The position numbers were made by a program, and so were the translations under genes. The notes beneath the pieces are model-generated. The model saw only the letters and a list, made by a program, of their open reading frames with translations, ran no database searches and was not told where the DNA came from. A DNA stretch of 10,745 bases from an uncultured Thiotrichaceae bacterium (lineage in GTDB: Bacteria > Pseudomonadota > Gammaproteobacteria > Thiotrichales > Thiotrichaceae): positions 1 through 10,745 of the forward strand of contig CALHTA010000356.1 in NCBI GenBank assembly GCA_938038645.1, given 5' to 3'. This document shows, one piece after another, positions 1 to 7,374 of the stretch. Positions within the stretch are counted from its first letter, which is position 1. The number at the start of each line of letters is the position of its first letter.

Positions 1-70
1 CTACAGAATGCAAAACTTTTAAAAAAATCTCAAAAAAGTTTTAAAATTATTTGATCGTTTTTTTTGGTCA
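1..70. other. AT-rich edge sequence not matching topA
   Basis: This stretch is almost all A and T with long homopolymer runs. It should encode the part of TopA just before the conserved PF-x-T-S-T-L-Q-Q-E-A region, but in the topA frame it has a TAA at 20-22 and reads as Lys/Leu/Phe-rich low-complexity sequence. The other two forward frames also stop, at 42-44 and 52-54. A 9-base inverted repeat lies here (12-20 with 34-42). I cannot tell a contig-end artefact from a real junction. Confidence 0.5.
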
Positions 71-1804
71 CCCTATTCGACGCTTCAGCAAGAAGCGGCT
101 AGAAAGCTGCGCTTCACCACAAGACGCACCATGAGTGTTGCACAGCAACTTTATGAAGGAATCGACCTTGGCGATGGCCCTGTTGGTCTCATTACTTATA
201 TGAGAACCGACTCGGTTTCCTTAGGCAACGATGCTATTGAAGAAGCACGTGGCTTAATCAGTCAGCGCTTTGGGCAGAACGCGGTTAATCCTGACGTTCG
301 TGAATTTAAAACGAAGTCCAAGAATGCTCAAGAGGCCCACGAAGCAATACGTCCAACCTCAGTCACTAATATCCCAGATGAGATCAAACAGCATCTGACA
401 GATGAACAGTACAAACTTTATGATCTAATCTGGAAACGCACCCTAGCCAGTCAGATGATTCACGCGACGATGGATACCGTATCGGCTGATTTATCTTGCA
501 GCGAAGGTAACTTCTTCCGTGCTAGCGGATCCGTCGTTCGCGACCCTGGGTTCATGTCGGTTTATCAAGAAGGTGTTGATGCGACCAGTGACACGGCAAA
601 GGAGAATGACGATAAAAAAGACAAGATTCTTCCGATTATGGAAGAAGGTGACAAAATTGAATTGCTAGCCGTTTCTGCTGATCAGCATTTCACTGAGCCA
701 CCACCGCGCTTCTCTGAAGCTAGTTTGGTAAAAACGCTTGAAGAATATGATATTGGCCGACCTTCTACTTATGCCAGCATCATTTCTACGTTGCAATCTC
801 GCGAATATGTGGAGCTTGAAACTAGACGCTTTTACCCTACGGACATAGGTCGCATCGTGAAACGCTTTTTGACTGAGCATTTCACACAATATGTGGATTA
901 TAACTTTACCGCTAACCTTGAAAACGAGTTAGATGAAATTTCACGGGGCGAAAAAGAATGGAAGCCTGTTCTTGAGGCTTTCTGGACGCCATTCCATGAA
1001 TTAGTCGTCGATAAAGATAAATCTGTTTCACGTGAAGAAGTCATGCAAGCACGTGTTATCGGTACTGATGAAAAAACCGGTAAACCTGTTTCAGTTCGCA
1101 TGGGACGTTTTGGTCCTTTTGTGCAAATAGGCCACCGTGACGATGAGGAAAAGCCACAGTTTGCCAGCCTACGTCCCGGTCAAAAAATGGACAGCGTTAC
1201 TTTTGAAGATGCCCTAGAGCTCTTCAAACTCCCTAGAGCGCTTGGTGAAACAGAAGAAGGCGAGGCAATCAGCACCAATTTTGGTCGCTTTGGCCCTTAC
1301 GTAAAATACGGTAGTAAGTTTGTATCACTACCAAAAGATAATAATGACCCTTATACAGTCACCTTAGAACAAGCGTTAGAACTGATTGCAGCGAAGAAAA
1401 AAGCAGATGCCGAAAAGCTAATTCAGGATTACCCTGATGAAGGGATACAGGTACTGAACGGCCGTTGGGGACCTTATGTCACCGACAAGAACAAAAATGC
1501 TCGCGTACCTAAAGATGTTGATGCGAAAACATTAACGCTAGAAGATTGTGTAAGAATGCTTGCTGAAGCGCCAGAGCGGAAAGGTCGTGGTAAAAAAGCC
1601 GCGGCTAAAAAGACTGAAAAAGCGCCTGCAAAGAAAAAACCGGCGGCAAAGAAACCAGCAGCAAAGAAAGCGGCGACCAAAAAGGCTCCAGCCAAAAAAA
1701 CAGCGACTAAAAAGACAACCGCTAAGAAAAAGCCTGCTGCGAAGAAGTCACCTGCAAAGAAAAAGGTTGACGCGAAAGATGAGTCCAGCACTAAAGGTAA
1801 ATAA
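71..1804 (+). CDS. topA: DNA topoisomerase I, 3' part only (N-terminal TOPRIM region missing)
   Basis: Type IA topoisomerase that relaxes negative supercoils. Recognisable homology starts near base 71 (P-Y-S-T-L-Q-Q-E-A-A-R-K-L). The first in-frame ATG is at 131, giving 557 residues. Numbered from that Met, the active-site tyrosine is Tyr23 in LITYMRTDS, followed by HEAIRPT (70-76) and EEYDIGRPSTYASII (204-218). Three C-terminal topoisomerase repeats follow, each with a G-R-F/W-G-P-F/Y-V core (about 325, 385 and 445). No zinc-ribbon cysteine clusters are seen. Residues 482-557 form a Lys/Ala/Pro-rich tail, as in alphaproteobacterial and xanthomonad-type TopA. About 300 N-terminal residues, including TOPRIM, are missing, and an in-frame TAA at 20-22 blocks upstream extension. 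The motif before LQQEA is two residues shorter than the usual PFxTSTLQQEA. It is first in a tight operon with tsaC 5 bases downstream. As it stands the product could not be a working enzyme. Confidence 0.9.
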   Translation, partial: PYSTLQQEAARKLRFTTRRTMSVAQQLYEGIDLGDGPVGLITYMRTDSVSLGNDAIEEARGLISQRFGQNAVNPDVREFKTKSKNAQEAHEAIRPTSVTNIPDEIKQHLTDEQYKLYDLIWKRTLASQMIHATMDTVSADLSCSEGNFFRASGSVVRDPGFMSVYQEGVDATSDTAKENDDKKDKILPIMEEGDKIELLAVSADQHFTEPPPRFSEASLVKTLEEYDIGRPSTYASIISTLQSREYVELETRRFYPTDIGRIVKRFLTEHFTQYVDYNFTANLENELDEISRGEKEWKPVLEAFWTPFHELVVDKDKSVSREEVMQARVIGTDEKTGKPVSVRMGRFGPFVQIGHRDDEEKPQFASLRPGQKMDSVTFEDALELFKLPRALGETEEGEAISTNFGRFGPYVKYGSKFVSLPKDNNDPYTVTLEQALELIAAKKKADAEKLIQDYPDEGIQVLNGRWGPYVTDKNKNARVPKDVDAKTLTLEDCVRMLAEAPERKGRGKKAAAKKTEKAPAKKKPAAKKPAAKKAATKKAPAKKTATKKTTAKKKPAAKKSPAKKKVDAKDESSTKGK

Positions 1805-1809
1805 TCTAG

Positions 1810-2370
1810 ATGCTGGTTACGTCTAATATTGAAGCAGTTTGCAACAGCGTCACCCAAGGTGGAGTCATTGCTTACCCTACTGAAGCGGTCTTTGGCTTAG
1901 GTTGCGACCCAAGTAACTTAGAGGCTGTTGAAACGCTTTTAAGCATAAAGAAACGCTCTCCAGATAAAGGGTTAATTTTGATTGCTTCATCCTTTGAGCA
2001 ACTTCGCCCTTTTTTAGCAGCAAATGTTGAGCCCACTTTGGAGCAATCAACGCCTGCACCAATCACTTGGATATTCCCAGCGAGCAAGCGTATTTCCCCC
2101 TTATTAACAGGTGCTCATGACACTCTGGCGGTACGTGTTAGTGCACATCCGCTGGTTCAAGCACTATGTTCAAACCTGAAGCACCCACTGACATCAACAA
2201 GTGCAAATTTAAGTGGTGAACAGCCTTGCAAAGTCACCAGTGAAATTATCGACCAATTTATGCACCATCAACCTGCACTAAGTGCAGTCTTAGATGGCCA
2301 AACCGGTGGACAGCTCAAGCCTACCGAAATCCGCGATGTAGCTAGCGGAAAAATTCTTCGTCACAGTTAA
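1810..2370 (+). CDS. tsaC: L-threonylcarbamoyladenylate synthase (TsaC/YrdC)
   Basis: Makes threonylcarbamoyl-AMP from threonine, bicarbonate and ATP, the first step in the t6A37 modification of ANN-decoding tRNAs; cytoplasmic. The 186-residue product matches the short TsaC form (E. coli about 190), without the extra C-terminal Sua5 domain. YrdC motifs are clear: G-V-I-A-Y-P-T-E-A-V-F-G-L (18-30), the basic S-I-K-K-R-S segment (45-50), the A-V-R-V strand (107-110) and S-T-S-A-N-L-S-G (129-136). The ATG at 1810 is 5 bases after the topA stop. Its ribosome site, AAAGGT near 1793-1798, lies inside the end of topA, suggesting translational coupling. uup follows after 5 bases. A topA–tsaC pair is also found in other gammaproteobacteria. 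Confidence 0.93.
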   Translation: MLVTSNIEAVCNSVTQGGVIAYPTEAVFGLGCDPSNLEAVETLLSIKKRSPDKGLILIASSFEQLRPFLAANVEPTLEQSTPAPITWIFPASKRISPLLTGAHDTLAVRVSAHPLVQALCSNLKHPLTSTSANLSGEQPCKVTSEIIDQFMHHQPALSAVLDGQTGGQLKPTEIRDVASGKILRHS

Positions 2371-2375
2371 AACTT

Positions 2376-4286
2376 ATGGCTCTACTTCGCTTACAAAATG
2401 TCCAACTGAGTTTCGGTGGGCCCGCCCTGCTTGATGACATCAATATCAGCATCGAACACAATGAACGCATCTGTTTGATCGGTCGTAACGGTGCAGGAAA
2501 GTCCAGCCTGCTGAAAATAATAAACGGAAAGATAAAGCCAGACTCTGGTGAAATTACCAAACAACATGGCGTCGTCATTACCCAGCTTGAACAAGAAGTG
2601 CCTCAAGATATGACGGGGAGCGTTTATGAGGTAGTTGCAGGTGGATTAGCTGAGACAGGCAAGTTATTAGCTCAGTTCAATCAATTAAGCATCCAAACAG
2701 AAAACCAAGATGAAAAATGGATGTCTCAGCTTGAGTCTGTGCAGCAAAAATTAGAAGCCTGTGACGGTTGGAAATTCAGTCAGAATATTGAAAGTATTAT
2801 TACTCGACTCACTCTGGATGAAAATGCTGATTTTAATCAGCTCTCTGGTGGTGTTAAGCGCCGTGTCCTGCTAGCTCGTGCCTTAGTACAAGACCCTGAT
2901 ATTTTATTGTTAGACGAGCCTACCAACCATTTAGATATTAGCGTTATCCAATGGCTGGAAGAGTTTCTCCTGAACTATAAAGCCACATTGATTTTCATTA
3001 CCCATGATCGTAGCTTCCTACGCAGGCTGGCCACACGCATCGTTGAAATTGATCGAGGCATAGCGTCTAGCTGGCCGGGCGACTATGATAATTTCTTACG
3101 TCGTAAAGCCGAGCAGTTAGAAGCTGAAAGTGCCGAGAACGCTCGCTTTGCAAAGAAACTGGCTGAAGAAGAGGTTTGGATACGACAGGGAATAAAAGCC
3201 CGCCGTACCCGGAATGAAGGTCGTGTAAGGGCGTTAGAAGCCATGCGTAAAGAGCATGCGGCAATTCGAAAGAGACAAGGAAATGCCAAGCTTGAGATGG
3301 ATAGTGGGGAAAAGTCCGGCAAGAAAGTGGTTGAAGCCAAAAAAATTAGCTACAGCATTGATGGTAAAAAACTAGTCGATAATTTTTCTATCCTTGTTCA
3401 ACGTGGTGACAGAATTGGCTTAGTAGGACCTAACGGTGTCGGTAAAACAACACTCCTAAGGCTCTTGCTGGGTAGACTTGAACCTGACTCAGGAACGGCG
3501 ATACTGGGTACAAGCCTTCAAGTTGCCTATTTTGATCAACTAAGAGATCAACTGGACGAAGACAAGTCCGTAAAAGACAACCTTGATCGTGGCGCAGATA
3601 ACATCACAATCAATGGCAAAACAAAGCATGTAATTAGCTACTTGCAAGATTTCTTATTTACGCCGCAACGTGCTAACTCCCCGGTAAACTCACTGTCCGG
3701 GGGTGAACGTAATCGCTTAATGCTGGCTAAACTATTTATCAAACCAGCCAACATTTTAGTACTCGATGAGCCAACGAATGATCTTGATGTTGAAACATTA
3801 GAGCTGCTTGAAGATTTGCTATTAAACTATAAAGGCACTGTGATTATCGTCAGTCATGACCGCACCTTTATCAATAATTTAGTGAGTAGTTGTTTAGTTT
3901 TTGAGGGTAATGGCATTATCCGAGAATATATTGGAAGCTACGACGATTGCATGCAACAGCAGCAAGAAAGAGCAGCCAACGAGGCTGCAAAAGCTAAACA
4001 AAGCCAACAGCAAACTAACAAAACAGGAAAGTCTCAAGCTCAATCGACTAAAAGTACTGGTAAGAAACTTAGTTTCAAACTTCAACATGAGCTTGATGGA
4101 CTTCCAAAAGAAATAGAAGCCCTTGAACAAAAGATCGAAGAAACTGAAATTGAGATGGCTTCACCTGAATTCTTCAAACGAGATCATGCTGCCGCACAAA
4201 AAGTAACGGATGATTATCAAAAAATGCAGTCTGACCTTGAAGAAAAGTATGCTCGTTGGGAAACCTTAATGGACGAAGCAAAATGA
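2376..4286 (+). CDS. uup: ABC-F family ATPase Uup
   Basis: Soluble ABC-F protein with two nucleotide-binding domains and no membrane segment. ABC-F proteins act on ribosomes; E. coli Uup is linked to precise transposon excision and to branched DNA. Domain 1 has Walker A GRNGAGKS (36-43), signature LSGG (156-159) and Walker B ILLLDEPTNHLD (176-187). A charged linker arm spans about 240-300. Domain 2 has GPNGVGKT (351-358), LSGGE (440-444) and ILVLDEPTNDLD (460-471). Gln/Lys-rich low complexity (527-560) leads to a C-terminal coiled coil (about 565-636), the hallmark separating Uup from EttA. Length 636 matches E. coli Uup (635). The start gives the usual M-x-L-L-x-L beginning, but no good Shine-Dalgarno precedes it, so coupling to tsaC is likely. 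The stop overlaps the pdxH start in an ATGA. Confidence 0.93.
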   Translation: MALLRLQNVQLSFGGPALLDDINISIEHNERICLIGRNGAGKSSLLKIINGKIKPDSGEITKQHGVVITQLEQEVPQDMTGSVYEVVAGGLAETGKLLAQFNQLSIQTENQDEKWMSQLESVQQKLEACDGWKFSQNIESIITRLTLDENADFNQLSGGVKRRVLLARALVQDPDILLLDEPTNHLDISVIQWLEEFLLNYKATLIFITHDRSFLRRLATRIVEIDRGIASSWPGDYDNFLRRKAEQLEAESAENARFAKKLAEEEVWIRQGIKARRTRNEGRVRALEAMRKEHAAIRKRQGNAKLEMDSGEKSGKKVVEAKKISYSIDGKKLVDNFSILVQRGDRIGLVGPNGVGKTTLLRLLLGRLEPDSGTAILGTSLQVAYFDQLRDQLDEDKSVKDNLDRGADNITINGKTKHVISYLQDFLFTPQRANSPVNSLSGGERNRLMLAKLFIKPANILVLDEPTNDLDVETLELLEDLLLNYKGTVIIVSHDRTFINNLVSSCLVFEGNGIIREYIGSYDDCMQQQQERAANEAAKAKQSQQQTNKTGKSQAQSTKSTGKKLSFKLQHELDGLPKEIEALEQKIEETEIEMASPEFFKRDHAAAQKVTDDYQKMQSDLEEKYARWETLMDEAK

Positions 4287-4918
4287 ATATCGCAGACTTA
4301 CGTAGAGAATACACTCAGAGTGGATTAGATCGAAAAGACTTAGCGGCTGACCCATTTGAACAGTTTGATCTCTGGTTTAAACAGGCTTTAGATTCTGACT
4401 ATCCAGATGCTAATGCAATGAGCCTATCCACTGTTTCGACTGATGGAAAACCCAGTTCGCGTACCGTTTTATTAAAAGGTTTTGATGAAGAAGGTTTTAC
4501 TTTTTTTACTAACTACAATAGCGTTAAAGGCCAAGACATAGCGGCCAACAACCAAGTGGCTCTTCTTTTTCCTTGGTTGCAGTTCGAGCGGCAGATACGT
4601 ATTTGTGGCGTAGCGAAAAAACTTTCACCCCAACAGTCTGCTGATTATTTTCTCTCTCGCCCGCTTGGCAGTCAGCTAGGCGCCTGGGCTTCAGATCAGA
4701 GTAAAGCAATAGCTTCACGTGAGGCATTGGTAGATCAACTTAACGAAGCCACCGAACGCTTTAAAGACTCTGCTCCAACTACTCCAGAACATTGGGGCGG
4801 CTACAAAGTGATACCTAAAACCATCGAGTTTTGGCAAGGGCGTGAGAGTCGCTTACATGACCGTTTTGAATATCGACTAACTGCGGGCACATGGGAATTG
4901 AACCGTCTGCAGCCCTAG
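4283..4918 (+). CDS. pdxH: Pyridoxamine/pyridoxine 5'-phosphate oxidase
   Basis: FMN enzyme that oxidises PNP or PMP to pyridoxal 5'-phosphate, the last step of PLP synthesis and salvage; cytoplasmic homodimer. The 211-residue product (E. coli 218) shows S-R-T-V-L-L-K-G (59-66), F-F-T-N-Y-N-S-V-K-G (74-83), the L-L-F-P-W strand (94-98), S-R-P-L-G-S-Q-L-G-A-W-A-S (125-137) and the C-terminal signature W-Q-G-R-E-S-R-L-H-D-R-F (184-195), ending W-E-L-N-R-L-Q-P. I chose ATG 4283, which forms a 4-base ATGA overlap with uup and gives the family-typical M-x-I-A-D-L-R-R-E-Y. An in-frame ATG at 4256 would add nine atypical residues. It is last in the topA–tsaC–uup–pdxH operon and converges on the VOC gene with 9 bases between; no intrinsic terminator is seen there. 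Confidence 0.95.
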   Translation: MNIADLRREYTQSGLDRKDLAADPFEQFDLWFKQALDSDYPDANAMSLSTVSTDGKPSSRTVLLKGFDEEGFTFFTNYNSVKGQDIAANNQVALLFPWLQFERQIRICGVAKKLSPQQSADYFLSRPLGSQLGAWASDQSKAIASREALVDQLNEATERFKDSAPTTPEHWGGYKVIPKTIEFWQGRESRLHDRFEYRLTAGTWELNRLQP

Positions 4919-4927
4919 CCTAGCGCT

Positions 4928-5347
4928 TCAGATTCTCTTCATCTGAGGATGATTGGGTTTTAATTGTAGTAAGTCCCAACGATTGCCGTACAAATCTTCA
5001 AATACGGCTACAATCCCATACTCCTGCTCCTTTGGCTCTCTGATAAAGTTGATGCCCAAAGAAACCATACGCTTGTAATCGCGCCAAAAATCATCTGTGT
5101 TTAAAAAGAGAAACACCCTACCACCCGCTTGGTTTCCAATAAAATCATGCTGCTTAGGCTTTGAAGCCTTTGCCAGCAACAAGGTCACACCACTAGAGTT
5201 TGGCGGTGCTATGACTACCCAACGCTTATCTTGCTCCGGTTGATAGGTATCTTCTATCAACTCAAACTTTAGTTTATCTAGGTAAAATGCCAGTGCTTCG
5301 TCATAGTCTTTAACGACTAAAGCAATATGGATGATGTTTTGTTTCAT
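4928..5347 (-). CDS. VOC-family (glyoxalase/bleomycin-resistance fold) protein
   Basis: Small 139-residue protein of the vicinal oxygen chelate superfamily, substrate unknown. It has the tandem beta-alpha-beta-beta-beta pattern: the first module starts I-I-H-I-A-L-V-V-K-D-Y with F-Y-L-D-K-L-K-F following; the second has the G-G-R-V-F-L-F-L strand (75-82) and ends V-F-E-D-L-Y-G-N-R-W-D-L-L (115-127). His7 is a candidate metal ligand. The position near 125, often Glu in the D-P-x-G-N-x-x-E-L motif, is Asp here, so metal binding is uncertain. It lies 26 bases after the dinB-like gene on the same strand, so the two are probably co-transcribed. The ribosome site (TAGAG) is weak. Possible roles are a thiol-dependent lyase or transferase, or a resistance protein, but none can be assigned. 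Confidence 0.8.
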   Translation of the reverse strand: MKQNIIHIALVVKDYDEALAFYLDKLKFELIEDTYQPEQDKRWVVIAPPNSSGVTLLLAKASKPKQHDFIGNQAGGRVFLFLNTDDFWRDYKRMVSLGINFIREPKEQEYGIVAVFEDLYGNRWDLLQLKPNHPQMKRI

Positions 5348-5373
5348 ACTAAGCTCTACCGCTTTATTGCGAA

Positions 5374-5862
5374 TTATTGAATGATCCGAAGAAAAACAGG
5401 CAAATCTGTTGTTGGAGGCTCCACAGACATTTGATATAAAACCCCTTCTATATGGCCTCTATGATACGACGCATGGTTCACGACATGCTGTATTATCTCG
5501 GACCTTTTCATCTGCCCATCTCCCCCACCTATAAATTTAAATCTAACAATTTCTTGATGTTTTTCAGAAGGCAACTCAGCTGCATAGTTTTCGAACCATT
5601 CATTTATTTTTTCTTGACCCTGCTGAAGTTCTGTCAATGAGATTGAATGAGTTGGATTTCTGGTTTGCAGGTTGTGAGGTATACCTAACAGGTGCGATTT
5701 CCAAACAAAGTCCATTGCATAGACATGGTTAAGCAAACTAAAAATATTCCCGAACAACATTGCCCTATCTCGGTGAATTTCTTCTTCAGGCAAATTAGAA
5801 ATAGCTTCATAAAACACACGATCTGCCCAAGCTTTATACTGTGCTAACATTTCCAAGTTCAT
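5374..5862 (-). CDS. DinB-family (DinB/YfiT-like four-helix) protein
   Basis: 162-residue all-alpha protein of the DinB superfamily of metal-binding four-helix bundles, not related to DNA polymerase IV. The N-terminal L-A-Q-Y-K-A-W-A-D (6-14) is typical of the family's first helix. The usual three-His metal site is present: His46 in L-L-N-H-V-Y, plus His130 and His134 in V-N-H-A-S-Y-H-R-G-H. Known relatives include thiol-dependent transferases such as BstA and mycothiol-dependent enzymes, but the substrate here cannot be read from sequence. The ATG at 5862 is preceded by GAGGTGATC and AAGGAG, very strong ribosome sites. It is the first gene of a pair with the VOC protein. Only about 36 bases separate the ATG from the upstream ctpA terminator, leaving little room for a promoter. 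Confidence 0.85.
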   Translation of the reverse strand: MNLEMLAQYKAWADRVFYEAISNLPEEEIHRDRAMLFGNIFSLLNHVYAMDFVWKSHLLGIPHNLQTRNPTHSISLTELQQGQEKINEWFENYAAELPSEKHQEIVRFKFIGGGDGQMKRSEIIQHVVNHASYHRGHIEGVLYQMSVEPPTTDLPVFLRIIQ

Positions 5863-5897
5863 TGATCACCTCACTCCTTCTAAACAAAATTAGTGCA

Positions 5898-5932
5898 TAA
5901 AAAATCCCGGCTCTCAGAAAGAGGCCGGGATT
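5898..5932 (-). terminator. Rho-independent terminator of ctpA
   Basis: Read on the minus strand, AATCCCGG (5932-5925) pairs with CCGGGATT (5910-5903). The stem extends inward through CTCT/AGAG-type pairs with one bulged base and closes with a short loop. Six T residues (5904-5899) follow at once. This is a textbook intrinsic terminator about 60 bases past the ctpA stop. The plus strand has no T-tract, so it works in one direction only. Confidence 0.88.
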
Positions 5933-5954
5933 AAGACTTACTTCATCAGCGGTA

Positions 5955-5987
5955 AACTATTGAGCACTTAAAAGTGCCACAATAGTT
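5955..5987 (-). other. Hairpin in ctpA 3' untranslated region
   Basis: AACTATTG (5955-5962) is the exact reverse complement of CAATAGTT (5980-5987). Inside it, GCACTT (5964-5969) pairs with AAGTGC (5972-5977). Together they make a nearly continuous stem just after the ctpA stop and before its terminator. There is no T-tract on either side, so it is not a second terminator. It may stabilise the 3' end of the mRNA. Confidence 0.5.
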
Positions 5988-5994
5988 ATAGCGA

Positions 5995-7374
5995 TTACTG
6001 AAGGCCTTTAACCAATACCATGCTCTTCAGCACGTTCAAAGCTTCGAACAATTGGAAGTCAGTTTCAACTAAGTTCTTCTCATTCTCTTTCTCAGCAGCT
6101 TTAGCGTCTTCTTCTTTGGTCTCTTCCTTGGTTGCTTCTTTAGCAAGATCCTGAGCGCTCTTTGGTTTATCGTTTTCGCCGTTAGAATTTGACAAATGAC
6201 CTGTTAGATCCGCTTCAGAAAGTGGCTCATATTCTTCTTCAGTCTCTTTCTTGCCATTCGTTAGCTTTAGTGGTTCTACAGAAATATCAGGCTCGATGCC
6301 CTTTGCTTGAATAGAGCGACCTAGCGGCGTGAAGTAACGAGCAGTTGTGATTTTCACTGCAGTGCTGCGGTCAATTGGAAGCACCGTTTGAACAGAGCCT
6401 TTACCAAATGTCTTTACACCAACAATCAGTGCACGTTTATGATCTTGAAGCGCACCTGCAACGATCTCAGATGCCGAAGCAGACCCTTGGTTAACGAGTA
6501 CCACTAAAGGAGCACCGTCAAGAATATCACCGCTTTCAGCGTCATAACGCATCACCGCATCGTGAACTCGTCCTTCGGTATAAACAATCTTGCCGGACTC
6601 TAGGAATAAATCACTGACTCCCACAGCGCCATTTAAAACACCACCTGGGTTGTTACGAAGGTCTAACACCATGCCTTTAAGCTTGCCGTTACTTTCTTTG
6701 ATCAACTCAGCAACTGCTTCAGAAACACCTCGAGTCGTTTTAGATTGAAAGCTTGATATACGCACGTAACCAAAACCTTCTTCAAGGAAGCGCTGCTTTA
6801 CACTGCTTACCTGAATAATGTCGCGAACAACTTTAATCGTAAACGGTGAATCTCTGCCCTCACGCACAATCATCAAATTGATTGGCTGGCCTGGCTTACC
6901 ACGCATAATTTTTACAGCATCGCCTAGGGTTAAGCCTTTAACAGGTTTATCATCCAAACGGATAATCAAGTCACCTGCCTGAATGCCTGCTTTTTGTGCT
7001 GGTGTATCATCAATAGGCGAAATAACTTTAACAAAGCCATTTTCCATCCCTACTTCTATACCTAAGCCACCAAACTCACCAGAAGTTCCTACTTGAAGCT
7101 CAGTAAATGCCTCTTCGTTTAAATAGGCAGAATGGGGATCCAACCCAGTCAACATACCACTGATGGCATCATCCATTAACTTCTTGTCATCGACTTCTTC
7201 AACGTAATCGCTTTTGATACGCATGAAGACTTCCGTGAATTTTTGAAGCTGCTCTAGTGGGACTTTGCTGCTAGATTTAAAAGCATGAACACTCAAACTT
7301 GCAGTACCCGCTACTCCAAGCAAAGTACCAACAACTAAGCCCGTTGTAAGCGTTTTATTCAATTTGATTTGCAT
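5995..7374 (-). CDS. ctpA: Carboxyl-terminal processing protease CtpA (S41 family)
   Basis: Periplasmic or membrane-anchored serine protease that trims or degrades envelope proteins at their C termini. From ATG 7374 it has 459 residues: a hydrophobic signal or anchor (about 9-30, ending near V-H-A), an N-terminal helical region, a PDZ domain (about 98-180) starting F-G-G-L-G-I-E-V, and the S41 catalytic domain. The Ser-Lys dyad is Ser300 in Q-G-S-A-S-A-S-E-I and Lys325 in T-F-G-K-G-S-V-Q, with Gln329 four residues later, as in Prc/CtpA. A charged Lys/Glu tail (about 373-435) precedes a final hydrophobic helix. I chose ATG 7374 because GGAG stands five bases upstream; an in-frame TTG at 7440 would put 22 residues before the signal peptide. 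It follows envC by 175 bases on the same strand, as in Pseudomonas, where EnvC-like factors and CtpA act on cell-wall hydrolases. Confidence 0.93.
   Translation of the reverse strand: MQIKLNKTLTTGLVVGTLLGVAGTASLSVHAFKSSSKVPLEQLQKFTEVFMRIKSDYVEEVDDKKLMDDAISGMLTGLDPHSAYLNEEAFTELQVGTSGEFGGLGIEVGMENGFVKVISPIDDTPAQKAGIQAGDLIIRLDDKPVKGLTLGDAVKIMRGKPGQPINLMIVREGRDSPFTIKVVRDIIQVSSVKQRFLEEGFGYVRISSFQSKTTRGVSEAVAELIKESNGKLKGMVLDLRNNPGGVLNGAVGVSDLFLESGKIVYTEGRVHDAVMRYDAESGDILDGAPLVVLVNQGSASASEIVAGALQDHKRALIVGVKTFGKGSVQTVLPIDRSTAVKITTARYFTPLGRSIQAKGIEPDISVEPLKLTNGKKETEEEYEPLSEADLTGHLSNSNGENDKPKSAQDLAKEATKEETKEEDAKAAEKENEKNLVETDFQLFEALNVLKSMVLVKGLQ

Noticed and set aside
12-42. AAAACTTTT / AAAAGTTTT inverted repeat as a terminator or element end
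   Set aside because: It is almost entirely A and T in a homopolymer-rich stretch at the window edge, with a single G-C pair, so chance pairing is likely.
1574-1801. Regular short repeats that could suggest a CRISPR array or tandem-repeat element
   Set aside because: The units are irregular, in frame and continuous with TopA; there are no unique spacers of constant length.
1474-1857. 127-residue minus-strand reading frame rich in Phe, Ala and Val, resembling a membrane protein
   Set aside because: It is the antisense of the TopA Lys/Ala tail; the codons for Lys and Ala read as Phe and Ala/Gly on the other strand, so it is a composition shadow.
4256-4282. Upstream PdxH start at ATG 4256
   Set aside because: It adds nine atypical residues and overlaps uup by 31 bases; the ATGA start at 4283 fits the family.
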